Notes: generated from the letters alone by a model not told the origin. A DNA stretch of 64,000 nt from Saprospiraceae bacterium (GCA_016716335.1 JADJWN010000009.1:1-64000); one strand, 5' to 3'. Shown: positions 16,393 through 26,656, counted from the stretch's first letter. Made by a program: numbers and translations.

Positions 16393-19128
16393 ATGAGTGA
16401 TTTACCGGAGCATCTCAACGAACCCGGACATAATGAGCAACATGGCGACCTTGTCACCTTGGGCGGGATGTACAAGGATTACTTTCTGGATTACGCATCC
16501 TATGTGATCCTGGAGCGGGCTGTGCCTCATATCAACGATGGTCTGAAGCCCGTGCAGCGCAGGATACTACACGCCATGAAGGAAATGGATGACGGTCGTT
16601 ATCACAAAGTAGCTAATATCATCGGTCAGACCATGCAGTACCACCCGCATGGTGATGCTGCCATCGGCGATGCATTGGTCAATCTGGGCCAGAAAGACCT
16701 GCTCATAGACTGTCAGGGCAACTGGGGGGACGTACGTACAGGAGACTCAGCAGCAGCACCCAGATATATCGAAGCCCGACTGACCAAATTTGCGCTCGAA
16801 GTACTCTTCAATCCACAGACTACCGAGTGGCAGCTCACCTACGATGGACGTAAAAAAGAGCCAATCACCCTGCCGGCCAAATTTCCGCTGGTACTCTCTC
16901 AGGGTGTGGAAGGTATCGCTGTGGGTCTATCTACCAAGATTCTGCCCCACAATTTTATAGAGATCATCAAGGCATCCATCAAAATTCTGGAAGGGAAGAA
17001 GCCCAGATTATATCCGGATTTTCAGACAGGCGGAATGGTGGACGTAGCTGAGTACAATGATGGCAGGAGAGGCGGCAAAGTAAAAGTACGGGCTAAAATC
17101 AAACAGATAGACAAGAGTAATCTGGCCATTGTAGAGCTCCCTTACGGAGTTACGACCAACACACTTATAGAATCCATCCTCAAAGCCAATGATAAAGGGC
17201 AGATCAAGATCAAAAAAGTGGTGGACAATACCGCCAAAGAGGTAGAGGTAGCCATAGAGCTCATGCCGGGTGTGTCGCCTGATATCACTATAGATGCACT
17301 CTATGCATTTACAGAATGTGAAGTATCATACTCTCCCAATGCCTGTGTGATCGTGGACAATAAGCCTATGTTCCTTTCGGTCATTGATATTCTTGAGATA
17401 TCCACCATGCAGACCAAAGAGCTCCTGAGAAGAGAACTGGAGATCAAAAAAGCTGAGCTGGAAGAGAAATGGCACATGGCCAGTCTGGAGAAGATTTTTA
17501 TTGAAAAAAGAATCTATCGGGATATTGAGGAATGTGAAAGCTGGGAGGAAGTGCTGCAGGTGATAGATACCGGGCTGAAAAAATATGTGGGCACGCCTTC
17601 AGACCCTGCAAAATCAGGAGATGGCAGAATTCAGATGCTCAGAGATATCACAGAGGAAGATATCATCAAGCTGACAGAAATCAAGATAAAGCGGATTTCT
17701 AAATACAATTCCTTCAAAGCTGACGAATATATGACGGGTCTGCTGGCCGATCTCGAGCAGGTAAAACACGATCTGGCCCACCTGACCGAATTTGCCATCA
17801 GTTATTTCCAGAGATTGCTGGATAAATATGGCAAGGGCCGTGAACGAAGGACTGAAATCACCAATTTCGAGACCATTGAAGTGAAAGAGGTGGTAGCCAA
17901 TAATGCCAAACTCTACATAGACCGTAAGGAGGGCTTCATTGGTATGGGTCTGAAAAAAGATGAATTTGTGTGTGATTGCTCGGATATAGCAGATATTATT
18001 GCATTTACCAGAGATGGCAAATTCAAAGTGGTACGCATTGCAGACAAAGTATTTGTAGGCAAGGATATCATCCACGCTGCTGTATGGCTCAAGTCGGACG
18101 AACGCACCACCTACAATATGATCTATCTGGATGGTAAATCCGGTAAATCATTTGCCAAACGATTTAATGTCACGGCCATCACCCGGGACAAGGAGTACGA
18201 TCTCACACAGGGCAACAAGGGATCCAAAGTTTTGTATTTCACCAGCAACCCCAACGGAGAGTCAGAAATCGTCAGTGTACAGTTGTCTCAGTCCTGTACT
18301 GCCCGTATCAAACAATTTGAGTTTGATTTTGCAGACCTTGCTATCAAAGGCAGGACCTCTCAGGGCAATGTTGTCACCAAATATCCGGTGCGTAAAATCA
18401 CACAGGTATCCGTGGGCAAGTCATCTCTGGGTGCCATGCAGATATGGATGGATGAGGTGAGCGGCAGACTCAATCAGGATGAAAGAGGTAAATACCTCGG
18501 TGCATTTGACACAGGAAGTAAATTGCTCACGGTATATAAAGACGGCACGTACGAGGTCAACGAACTGGACCTGAATAAAAAATACGATGTAAACAATATC
18601 CTGAGCATCGGAGAATTGACAGAAAATACCGTAATCAGTGCCGTATATTATGAAGGAGAAAAAGGCTGGACCATGGTCAAGCGGTTCAGAATAGAGACTA
18701 GCACCATGGACCAGAAATTCAGTTTCCTTCCTGAAACTCCCAATACCAAACTTTATTTTGCCAGTCTGGATAAAAATCCGGAAGTGATGTACGGCTTCAA
18801 ATCCGGTACACAGAAGGAAGAACGATCCGTAGTGCTTTCAGAATTTATAGACGTCAAAGGCTGGAAGGCATTGGGCAATAAGTTACATGATGGCAAGCTG
18901 CTGAAAGTGGAGCAGATAAAATCCGAAGCTGCAGAGAGTCCAAATGCCGGAGAAGAAATAGTGCCTGATAACATAGAAGAAGCTATTGACACTGCAGGAA
19001 GTTCTCAGGCAGCCATAGAATCCAGACAAGAGCAGACCGATGATACCAAACCGGAGAATCCACCTGTAAAGAAGGATAACTCAGGTAAGTCCTATAAAGC
19101 AGGAGATACGATAGAGCTGGATTTTTAG
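16393..19128 (+). CDS. parC: DNA topoisomerase IV subunit A
   Basis: 911 residues. DNA-breakage subunit of a type IIA topoisomerase; decatenates daughter chromosomes with ParE. Near the N-terminus are ASYVILERAVPHINDGLKPV and QRRILHAMKEMDDGRYHKVA, then the helix-turn-helix region YHPHGDAAIGDALVNLGQ and AAPRYIEARL containing the catalytic Tyr. A coiled-coil region around residues 330-470 and a b-propeller-like C-terminal domain follow, with an acidic, low-complexity tail. No GyrA box was found in the C-terminal domain, which favours ParC over GyrA. The ATG at 16393 is used; an in-frame GTG lies two codons earlier. parE is not in the window. Confidence 0.9.
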   Translation: MSDLPEHLNEPGHNEQHGDLVTLGGMYKDYFLDYASYVILERAVPHINDGLKPVQRRILHAMKEMDDGRYHKVANIIGQTMQYHPHGDAAIGDALVNLGQKDLLIDCQGNWGDVRTGDSAAAPRYIEARLTKFALEVLFNPQTTEWQLTYDGRKKEPITLPAKFPLVLSQGVEGIAVGLSTKILPHNFIEIIKASIKILEGKKPRLYPDFQTGGMVDVAEYNDGRRGGKVKVRAKIKQIDKSNLAIVELPYGVTTNTLIESILKANDKGQIKIKKVVDNTAKEVEVAIELMPGVSPDITIDALYAFTECEVSYSPNACVIVDNKPMFLSVIDILEISTMQTKELLRRELEIKKAELEEKWHMASLEKIFIEKRIYRDIEECESWEEVLQVIDTGLKKYVGTPSDPAKSGDGRIQMLRDITEEDIIKLTEIKIKRISKYNSFKADEYMTGLLADLEQVKHDLAHLTEFAISYFQRLLDKYGKGRERRTEITNFETIEVKEVVANNAKLYIDRKEGFIGMGLKKDEFVCDCSDIADIIAFTRDGKFKVVRIADKVFVGKDIIHAAVWLKSDERTTYNMIYLDGKSGKSFAKRFNVTAITRDKEYDLTQGNKGSKVLYFTSNPNGESEIVSVQLSQSCTARIKQFEFDFADLAIKGRTSQGNVVTKYPVRKITQVSVGKSSLGAMQIWMDEVSGRLNQDERGKYLGAFDTGSKLLTVYKDGTYEVNELDLNKKYDVNNILSIGELTENTVISAVYYEGEKGWTMVKRFRIETSTMDQKFSFLPETPNTKLYFASLDKNPEVMYGFKSGTQKEERSVVLSEFIDVKGWKALGNKLHDGKLLKVEQIKSEAAESPNAGEEIVPDNIEEAIDTAGSSQAAIESRQEQTDDTKPENPPVKKDNSGKSYKAGDTIELDF

Positions 19129-19177
19129 GAGCAATTTTTTTTAGTAAGTAATTCAGGTGAAGTTTATTTTTGTACTT

Positions 19178-19185
19178 TAACTTTG
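19178..19185 (+). promoter_or_regulatory. Candidate -7 promoter element of darTG
   Basis: TAACTTTG fits TAnnTTTG. It lies 97 bases before the proposed TTG start of darT; another match, TATTTTTG, is at 19165-19172. No clear -33 partner. Confidence 0.35.
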
Positions 19186-19282
19186 AAATCGTATTATATT
19201 GTGCTTTGAAATTTTCAGAATAATATCTGCACTAAAGTCGGAATCTAAAATAGAAATATAGATCGATCCTAATTCGTTTACC

Positions 19283-19918
19283 TTGATCAATGAAGAAAGA
19301 AAATTCTGTTATCGTATCACTCACATAGACAACCTGCCATTGTTGTTGCAAAATGGTATTGTAAACAAGAATCACCCTAAAGCCTGTGATGATTATATAG
19401 AGATAGGCAATCCTGAAATAATCGATGTCAGAAGTAATTATCCTGTGAAAATTAACAATTATGGAATGATTGGCGAATATGTGCCGTTTTATTTCACGGC
19501 TAAATCTATTATGCTGTACAATATTATTACGGGTTATTGGCATCCCATAGTTCCTAGACGAAACCGAAACGAAATTTTAGTCATTCGTTGTTTAATTGAA
19601 CACTTGGCAACCCTTTCACGTTGGTTTTTCACAGATGGACAGGGAAACGATATGTCAAGCAGACATTACAATGATTTTGCAAACCTGGATGCCATTGACT
19701 GGAAGTGTATACAAAACTGTGACTTTACTAAAAGTGATGGAGACTTTGACCGTCCAAGGAGGTATCAGGCAGAGTTTTTGGTTCATCATGAAGTACCAAT
19801 TGACAATATTGAATCATTGATAGTTTTCAATAAAACCGCAGAAATATTTGCAAATCAAATTTTGAATGAAAATAATATTAATTTAACTTTACACATTAAC
19901 CCACAATACTTTTTTTAA
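19283..19918 (+). CDS. darT: DarT-type ssDNA ADP-ribosyltransferase toxin (DUF4433)
   Basis: 211 residues. DarT modifies thymidines in single-stranded DNA with ADP-ribose from NAD and blocks replication. The opening CYRITHIDNLPLLLQNGI, the segment GEYVPFYFTAKSIMLYNI, the central NEILVIRCLIEHL, WFFTDGQGNDMSSRHYND and RRYQAEFLVHHEVP match the family in order; the Glu in QAEFLV is the expected catalytic residue. In many relatives the FYF segment continues with Arg-Ser-Pro-Met; here it is Lys-Ser-Ile-Met. The start is a TTG: no ATG or GTG lies in frame between the upstream stop (19259) and the first conserved motif. The darG start follows the stop codon after one base. Confidence 0.88.
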   Translation: MINEERKFCYRITHIDNLPLLLQNGIVNKNHPKACDDYIEIGNPEIIDVRSNYPVKINNYGMIGEYVPFYFTAKSIMLYNIITGYWHPIVPRRNRNEILVIRCLIEHLATLSRWFFTDGQGNDMSSRHYNDFANLDAIDWKCIQNCDFTKSDGDFDRPRRYQAEFLVHHEVPIDNIESLIVFNKTAEIFANQILNENNINLTLHINPQYFF

Positions 19919-19919
19919 A

Positions 19920-20981
19920 GTGGTAAAATTTCAACAGGGAGACATCATGCAATCGGGAGCGGAGGCTCTTGTAAACACCGTTAATACCGTTGGTGTAATG
20001 GGTAAAGGAATTGCCTTACAATTTAAAGAAGCTTTCCCAAAAAACTACAAGGCATATTTAGATGCATGTAATAAAAAAGAACTGGTGCCAGGAACATTAT
20101 TGGCGGTTTGGGACGAAAATTCACAATTTGGCAAAAAACTGATTATTAACTTCCCAACTAAAGTACATTGGCGTTACCCTTCCAAATATGAATATATTGA
20201 CAGCGGCCTTGCTGCCTTAAAGGATTTACTACTGCAGATACATATAAAAAGTATTGCCATTCCTCCTCTGGGATGTGGTAATGGTGGACTGGATTGGGAC
20301 ATTGTAAAACCAATGATAGTTAAAGCACTGGAGGGAATTGATATCGAAATTTTCCTTTATGAACCAAACAGCAATATCAAAGAGATTTTGCAAAAGCAAA
20401 ATATTAAGAAAACAGCAAAGTTGACTCCTGCCAGGGCATCATTACTTTATACTTTATTTGCATTTGAGAGTATGGGTGATTACAGTAGTTTATTTGTGGC
20501 TAATAAACTAGCTTATTTCTTGCAGCGCATGGGACAGAAACTTAATCTTGATTTCAAAGCCCACTATTATGGTCCTTATGCAATCGGCGTTGAAAAAGTA
20601 TTGTATCATTTAAATGGTACATATTTGTCCGGTATGGAGCAAGGTCACGCCAAACCCTTTGAACCTTTGAAGTTGAATTATGAAAAGTGGGAAGAAGTAA
20701 TACAATATGTGGGTCGTGAAATAAAAGCAGAAGATTCAGAACGCTTAAAAAGTCTGATTCACTTTCTTTCAGGTTTCACTTCTGAACTTTCTCTTGAGAT
20801 ACTGGCCACAGTTGATTTCATTTTAGCCCAACATCCGGATTATACTATTGATCAGGTGATGCATTCTATTGCTGAATGGAATTTAAGAAAGAAAGAATTA
20901 TTCAAACAATCCTATGTGGAGACAGCATATTTGCATTTGAAGAAACATGTTTCAGCACTTTCAGAAAGGACTTTAAATTGA
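19920..20981 (+). CDS. darG: DarG-type macrodomain ADP-ribosyl glycohydrolase antitoxin
   Basis: 353 residues. DarG removes ADP-ribose from DNA and also binds DarT. The N-terminal macrodomain (about 1-155) shows GDIMQSGAEALVNTVNTVG, VMGKGIALQFKEAFP, NFPTKVHWRYPSKYEYI with the conserved Lys, and IPPLGCGNGGLDW. A C-terminal helical domain (about 170-350, YTLFAFESMGDYSSLF, AHYYGPYAIGVEKVLYHLNG) is the part known to hold DarT. GTG start, one base after darT, so the two are coupled. Full length suggests a working antitoxin. Confidence 0.92.
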   Translation: MVKFQQGDIMQSGAEALVNTVNTVGVMGKGIALQFKEAFPKNYKAYLDACNKKELVPGTLLAVWDENSQFGKKLIINFPTKVHWRYPSKYEYIDSGLAALKDLLLQIHIKSIAIPPLGCGNGGLDWDIVKPMIVKALEGIDIEIFLYEPNSNIKEILQKQNIKKTAKLTPARASLLYTLFAFESMGDYSSLFVANKLAYFLQRMGQKLNLDFKAHYYGPYAIGVEKVLYHLNGTYLSGMEQGHAKPFEPLKLNYEKWEEVIQYVGREIKAEDSERLKSLIHFLSGFTSELSLEILATVDFILAQHPDYTIDQVMHSIAEWNLRKKELFKQSYVETAYLHLKKHVSALSERTLN

Positions 20982-21066
20982 TTAATCAAATACCTTTAAG
21001 TCCGTAACTCCGGACAATTTATGCTTTGATTTTTAAGAAGTATGATAAGTTAAACTCTTTACAAGA

Positions 21067-22431
21067 TTATTTTAATTGGTTTTTCACCTCCTCCATCAAT
21101 TCTATAAATCCCACATTCCTCTGCTCACCCGTAGTCATGTTTTTCAGGCTTATTACTTCATTTTTTCTTTCTTCCTCCCCGATGATCGCCACATAGGGCA
21201 CATTGCGGGCATTGGCGTAGGACATCTGTTTTTTCATTTTAGCCGGTTCGGGATACAGGTCTGCAGCAATGCCGTTTTGCCTGAGACTCAATACCTGACC
21301 GAAGGCGTACCTGTGGCTCTCTTCATCCAAAGCAACGAATAAAATCCGGATATCACCCGCTACGTATTCTGGAAACAAATTCAGTTCCTCCAGGGCATCA
21401 TAGATGCGTTCTGCACCAAACGAAACTCCGACCCCGGAAACGCCTTTGAGTCCGAATACTCCCGTGAGATTGTCATACCTGCCGCCGCCGCCAATACTGC
21501 CCATACTGAAGCCCGGATATACTGCCGTATCCACTTTCACTTCAAATATGCAGCCCGTATAATATCCCAATCCTCTGGCAAGCGTCACATCAAATACCAA
21601 CTCTGTCACACCACCCTGCAGATATTGCCACACTTTTTCGATTTCTTCAATACCTTTTTTTCCTTCTTCTGAGTTTTGTAAAGCAGATTTCAGTACTTCC
21701 GGACTTTGTATCTGTACCCAGCTCAGAATTTGATCGGCAGATGACTCAGGTATATTTCTGCTCAGCAATTCGCTTTTCACGCCATCAAACCCTATTTTAT
21801 CCAATTTGTCAATGGCCACAGTCATATCTACAAATTTGTCAGGAATACCTGCAGCTTCTGCAATCCCGTACAGTATTTTGCGGTTGTTGATATGGATTTT
21901 TACACTGAGTCCCAGTTTTTTAAATACCTCACTGTATATCTGCACCAGTTCGGCTTCATACATCAAAGAGTCCGAACCCACCACGTCCACATCGCACTGA
22001 AAAAACTCCTGATATCTGCCTTTCTGAGGTCTGTCCGCTCTCCAAACCGGTTGAATCTGATATCGCTTGAAGGGAAACTGAATATCATTCTGATGCATCA
22101 CCACAAAACGGGCAAAAGGTACCGTGAGGTCGTATCTCAATCCCCGGCGGGCTATGGAAGGTATTAATTGATTGGAGTCCAGCTTTTCGATGGCTTCTTT
22201 GTCAGCATCCGCCAGAAAATCCCCGTTGTTCAGTATCTTGAAAAGCAGTCGGTCTCCTTCTTCCCCGTATTTGCCGGTAAGGGTGGACAGCAGTTCCATA
22301 GCAGGTGTTTCAATCGGCAGATATCCGAAGGTTTTAAATACAGTTTCAATGGTATCAAAGATATACCTGCGTTTATTGACCTGCTGTGGCAGAAAGTCCC
22401 GGGTGCCTTTGGGTAGTGAGGGTTTGCTCAT
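21067..22431 (-). CDS. hisS: Histidyl-tRNA synthetase
   Basis: 454 residues; charges tRNA-His. Class II synthetase: the start KGTRDFLPQQVNKRRYIFD, motif 2 QPVWRADRPQKGRYQEFFQCD, the histidine-specific ARGLGYYTGCIFEV and GSIGGGGRYDNLTGVFG, motif 3 GVGVSFGAERIYDAL, and a C-terminal anticodon-binding domain (ILFVALDEESHRYAFGQVL) are all present. Length is normal and no lesion was seen. It stands alone with no close neighbour on the same strand. Confidence 0.97.
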   Translation of the reverse strand: MSKPSLPKGTRDFLPQQVNKRRYIFDTIETVFKTFGYLPIETPAMELLSTLTGKYGEEGDRLLFKILNNGDFLADADKEAIEKLDSNQLIPSIARRGLRYDLTVPFARFVVMHQNDIQFPFKRYQIQPVWRADRPQKGRYQEFFQCDVDVVGSDSLMYEAELVQIYSEVFKKLGLSVKIHINNRKILYGIAEAAGIPDKFVDMTVAIDKLDKIGFDGVKSELLSRNIPESSADQILSWVQIQSPEVLKSALQNSEEGKKGIEEIEKVWQYLQGGVTELVFDVTLARGLGYYTGCIFEVKVDTAVYPGFSMGSIGGGGRYDNLTGVFGLKGVSGVGVSFGAERIYDALEELNLFPEYVAGDIRILFVALDEESHRYAFGQVLSLRQNGIAADLYPEPAKMKKQMSYANARNVPYVAIIGEEERKNEVISLKNMTTGEQRNVGFIELMEEVKNQLK

Positions 22432-22631
22432 TGATTTAATGGTTTTAATGATATCTCCAACTCAGTTCAGAGATTTGTTGTTCATTCATTTACTATTCAG
22501 CATATCTTTTTTCGGCAGGCAAAATAAGTGCTTTTTATTAAAACTATCATGCAAAAATGGCATAGCCTGAAAGATGATCTTTTTCAGTGATTCTTACCAA
22601 TGGTGCAATTCATTAATCGACTGTCTTAACT

Positions 22632-22853
22632 CTATGAAAAAAATTTATAAGCCGGAATGACCTCAATTCTTTTGCCTTCATGTAAAATAACATCCTCCTG
22701 ATGCATAGAAATAATAGTTCCCCTGTTAAGATTGAAATGGTGCATCGCATCTGTCAATCCCCCGATCTCCCGCTTTTGACTATCAGAGTTTAATTCATAA
22801 CAGACCTTGATCACTTCTTCAGCTTCACCGCTATAAAAAACAATAGTTGTTTA
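22632..22853 (-). pseudogene. C-terminal remnant of a DUF4143-type AAA ATPase
   Basis: About 73 codons without the rest of the gene. The readable part, TIVFYSGEAEEVIKVCYELN, then GGLTDAMHHFNLNRGTIISM and GKRIEVIPAYKFF, matches the very C-terminus of the ATPase/DUF4143 protein family (nuclease-like tail ending in Ile-Pro-Ala-aromatic). Upstream the frame is closed by a stop, and a pair of direct repeats begins there, so the 5' part was lost, perhaps through a rearrangement at the repeats. A short independent gene starting from an internal ATG is possible but unlikely. Confidence 0.5.
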
Positions 22854-22898
22854 TCAATAATGAACACTATTGTTTCCTGATAATGAACACTATTGTTT
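22839..22898. repeat. Direct and inverted repeats beside the DUF4143 remnant
   Basis: TAATGAACACTATTGTTT occurs twice, at 22858-22875 and 22881-22898 (23-base period). AACAATAGT at 22839-22847 is the inverted partner of ACTATTGTT at 22866-22874, so a hairpin with an 18-base loop is possible. The cluster starts at the point where the ATPase remnant loses its frame. Confidence 0.7.
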
Positions 22899-23272
22899 GA
22901 TTGAGATAAACACTTTTCAGAATTGCTAACTGTAAGCCTTTGAAAGAAACTTTTATAGGATACCATGATTCAACCTCATTTCCTCCACTTTTGAAATGAT
23001 TTAATCTTTCCTTTTAGCAAGGCGGAAAGGCTTATTGACTTTTTTGATCTTTATCTGAACTGATTCAATAAAATAGCATCAACATGTACCAAGATTTTAT
23101 GCAAGGCCATGTCAAAATATAATAACAAGTTGAAAATACAGCGGAAGCAGTATTGAAATCGCATGCTGACCTTCAAAAAAGATTATGCTCTCCAAACTAC
23201 TTACAGAAAAACAGGTCCCTGTAAACAAGTTAATAATCCACAAAGACTATTACAGCGAGTACCCGAATAATA
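22899..23272. other. Intergenic stretch without a recognisable gene
   Basis: AT-rich DNA between the repeats and the end of aspS. Short open frames only; none shows a domain or plausible start. The missing N-terminal part of the neighbouring ATPase remnant could not be found here. Confidence 0.4.
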
Positions 23273-25038
23273 CTATTTCCCGGCCTTCACTTCCAGTCCC
23301 AGTTCTTGCAGTTGCTCCTCGTGTACAGGTGACGGGGCATCGATCATCATATCCCTGCCCTGATTGTTTTTGGGGAAAGCGATGAAATCACGGATAGAAG
23401 ACTGTCCGTTCATCACAGCACAGAGCCTGTCGAATCCAAAGGCGATGCCACCGTGTGGCGGAGCTCCATATTCAAAGGCACCCAATAAAAATCCGAACTG
23501 AGCCTCTGCTTCCTCCTTGGTGAATCCCAGCAGATCGAAGTTTTTGGATTGCAATTCCTTGTCATGAATTCTGATGGACCCACCACCTATTTCTGCTCCG
23601 TTGATGACCAGATCATAGGCATCGGCACGCAGGCTCTTCATGGTTTCGTGGTCTCCGGACATCATACGGGGTATATCTGCCTTCTTGGGAGATGTGAAGG
23701 GGTGATGCATGGCAAAAAATCTGCCGGCTTCTTCATCCCACTCCAGGAGTGGGAAATCCAACACCCACAGCGGTTTGAAATCCCCGGGTCTGATCAGTTC
23801 CAGTCTCCTGCCGAGTTCAAGCCGGAGTTCATTGAGCTGCTTACGGGTTTTTTCTGCTTCTCCGCTTAATACAAAGATTACGTCACCTTTTTGAGCACCG
23901 AACTTTTCAGCCCATTGTTGTAATGCTTCATCACTGTAATACTTACCTACAGTAGATTTGATACTGCCATCTTCCTGATATTTGACATATACCAGTCCTT
24001 TGGCACCGATCTGTGGTCTTTGCAGCCACTCGGTCAGGTCTTTCATGTCCTTATTACTGTACTTTTCTGCAATGCCTTTGGCACAGATGCCTACCACCAG
24101 CTCTGCATCATCAAAAACACTGAAGCCGCTGCCTTTGGCAAAGTCGTTCATTTCCACAAACTGCATTCCGAATCTTAAGTCCGGTTTGTCGGAGCCATAT
24201 AATCTCATGGCATCATCATAGGACATTCGCGGAAAGTCCCCCAGTTCGAGCCCAAGGGTATGCTTGAAGAGATGCTTTGTCAATCCTTCGAAGGTGTTGA
24301 GGATGTCTTCTATATGTACAAAAGCCATTTCACAGTCTATCTGTGTGAATTCCGGTTGTCGGTCGGCTCTAAGATCCTCGTCTCTGAAACACTTGACAAT
24401 CTGAAAGTACTTATCCATACCCGCCACCATCAGGATTTGTTTGAAAGTCTGGGGAGACTGAGGCAAAGCATAAAACTGTCCCGGATTCAACCGGCTGGGT
24501 ACCACAAAGTCCCGTGCACCTTCCGGAGTAGATTTTATCAGGAAAGGAGTCTCTATTTCGATAAATCCCTGCTCACTAAGATATTTTCTGGTTTCAAGGG
24601 CAAGTCTGGACCGGAAGATGAGATTTTGCTGTACGGATGCCCTTCGGATATCAAGATAGCGGTATTTCATCCTGAGGTCGTCGCCACCGTCAGTGTCCTC
24701 TTCTATGGTAAAAGGAGGTACTTTGGACTCATTGAGTACAGTGAGTGAGCGGACGTCTATTTCAATATCTCCGGTGGCCCTGTTGGGGTTTTTACTGCTT
24801 CGTTCTCTGACTACTCCTTCTGCCTGAATCACAAACTCACGACCTAATCTACGGGCCTGCTCGCACAAAGCAGCATTTTCATCCATATTGAATACCAGCT
24901 GGGTAATGCCGTACCTGTCTCTCAAATCCACAAAAGTGAGACCACCCAGATCCCGGCTTTCTGCACCCATCCGCTGAGTGTTACATTTTTTCCTGTGTCT
25001 CCGATGCGGAGCTCTCCACAATTATGTGTCCTGTACAT
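23273..25038 (-). CDS. aspS: Aspartyl-tRNA synthetase, frameshifted as sequenced
   Basis: Class II synthetase charging tRNA-Asp. The true start is the ATG at 25038, giving MYRTHNCGELRIGDTGKNVT and LSGWVQK; this frame is then lost. The other frame carries the rest: SRDLGGLTFVDLRDRYGITQ, motif 2 FRDEDLRADRQPEFTQIDCEM (read as FRDEDLRADRQPEF then TQIDCEM), the bacterial GAD insertion domain, and motif 3 GIAFGFDRLCAVM. Adding one A to the AAA at about 24958-24960 reads VQKSRDLGGL and restores a protein of about 588 residues. Since the gene is essential, a base-calling error is more likely than inactivation. Confidence 0.93.
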
Positions 25039-25342
25039 ATATTGAAGTTCTTTGTATTGAAAATTGCGGCGAAGTTACAACCTTACCGGTAAATAACCGA
25101 CAGAATATTTATAGTACAGGAAAGGATGAATTCTGAGAGCCTTTGCAATTTTAACAATAAAGTTTTGTGGTTTAAAAAAGAAATTTTTTAAAATTGCCGT
25201 CCGTTAATGTAAAATTAAGTCATTGCATCAGCGGATTTTTTGATTTTTTACGCTGAAGATTTTTTATACATTAAAAATTAATGTAATGTTTATATTGTTG
25301 TGATATAAAGCATTATATTTACCCCAAATTCCAATGAGCTGA
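25039..25342. other. Intergenic region with a 17-bp dyad
   Basis: About 300 bases between aspS and the divergent serine hydrolase gene, so it should hold both promoters. No full TAnnTTTG pair was found. ACATTAA-AAA-TTAATGT at 25268-25284 is a perfect 7-bp inverted repeat 58 bases before the hydrolase start and could be a regulator site. Confidence 0.35.
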
Positions 25343-26557
25343 ATGAGAACGTGTATCAATTTCCGAAAACTGATTTTGCTGTCTTCCCTGACCGCAGTTT
25401 GCTTCATCTCTACGAGTTTTGTACTGCCTGACAAGGTGCGTACGAAGGAAGGTGTATGGAACACCCCGGATAATGAGAGTGAGAGCTTTGTAGCAGATAT
25501 GAGATTTGCCGATGCCCTGCGGGAAAAGTTGTATTGTGACATGGAAGGTGCAGCCTGTCCGGGTATGGCAATGGCAGTAGTGAAAAACGGTAAAATCATC
25601 ACTATTGACGCTTTCGGTAAGGATGGCGCCGGAGGACATATCAATGAGCAGACATTGTTTCGCATTGCCAGCCTGTCCAAGGGATTTGCAGGTATTCTGG
25701 CTTCCAAATTAGTCAATCAGGGTATTATAGACCTCCAGAAACCAGTAAGCTACTACATTCCCGAATTTCAGGCAAAAGTAAAACCCGGACGTGACAGCAT
25801 ACGGGTCTGGCATATACTTTCCCATACTACCGGGTACGGCACCCATACTTATTCCGATCTGATTTCCCGAGGAGTCGATCTTGAAAAGCTGACACAGATG
25901 TTATCAAAACTACCGGTCAGAGATTATCCGGGTCAGACCTATGCCTATCAGAATGCCACTTTTTCATTAATCGAGACTATAATTGAAAGAACTACCGGCT
26001 ACAGCTATGCAGACATGCTGGACAGCCTCATTTTCAAGCCCTTAGGTATGCAAGGAGCTTCGACTTCTCTGGATGCGATACTGTCGGCAAAATATAAAGC
26101 TCTGGGACATAAACCTATGAAGAAAAAAGGATTCCAGCCTATCGCATTTCAAAAACAATATTACAACACTATCGCCGCCGGAGGTATCAATGCGTCAGTA
26201 AATGACATGGCACTCTGGCTGAAAGCAGTCATGGGATTTTCACCTGAGGTCATCACGGAGCAGGACAGAAATCTGGCTTTTATGCCGAGGGCCAACACCA
26301 CTGATGCCCGAAAATATTTCAATAACTGGCATAACAGAGTAGCGAGCTATTATGGCCTCGGCTGGAGAATAGTGGACTTCCCGCAGAGACGCATAATATT
26401 CCATGGTGGTAATGTCAATGGCTTCAGGAGTGAAATCGCTTTCGATCCCGAAAAACAGATCGGGGTGGTATTTCTATTTAATTCCACCTGCGCATACAGC
26501 AATTTTGCCATTCCGGAATTCTTCCAGTTTATGGAAAATTTTTATCATACTACCTGA
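25343..26557 (+). CDS. Secreted serine hydrolase, b-lactamase/PBP class C family
   Basis: 404 residues with an N-terminal signal segment (LILLSSLTAVCFISTSFVLP). The class C fold motifs are visible: SLSK (SxxK, nucleophile Ser) in FRIASLSKGFAGI, YQN (YxN) in YAYQNATFSLIE, and HGG replacing the KTG box in IIFHGGNVNGFRSE. Such proteins include esterases, D-aminopeptidases and peptidoglycan-related carboxypeptidases; true b-lactamase activity is not implied. Located 100 bases upstream of the galactanase gene on the same strand, possibly cotranscribed, though no functional link is evident. Confidence 0.85.
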   Translation: MRTCINFRKLILLSSLTAVCFISTSFVLPDKVRTKEGVWNTPDNESESFVADMRFADALREKLYCDMEGAACPGMAMAVVKNGKIITIDAFGKDGAGGHINEQTLFRIASLSKGFAGILASKLVNQGIIDLQKPVSYYIPEFQAKVKPGRDSIRVWHILSHTTGYGTHTYSDLISRGVDLEKLTQMLSKLPVRDYPGQTYAYQNATFSLIETIIERTTGYSYADMLDSLIFKPLGMQGASTSLDAILSAKYKALGHKPMKKKGFQPIAFQKQYYNTIAAGGINASVNDMALWLKAVMGFSPEVITEQDRNLAFMPRANTTDARKYFNNWHNRVASYYGLGWRIVDFPQRRIIFHGGNVNGFRSEIAFDPEKQIGVVFLFNSTCAYSNFAIPEFFQFMENFYHTT

Positions 26558-26656
26558 CTTCTGCAAGAGTTTGTTTTCTTAAGGTTTCAAGGATTAAACT
26601 AAGAGTCTCAGGGATTGTTAGTGATGATATCTCCTGATCCATAACAGTATTCATAA

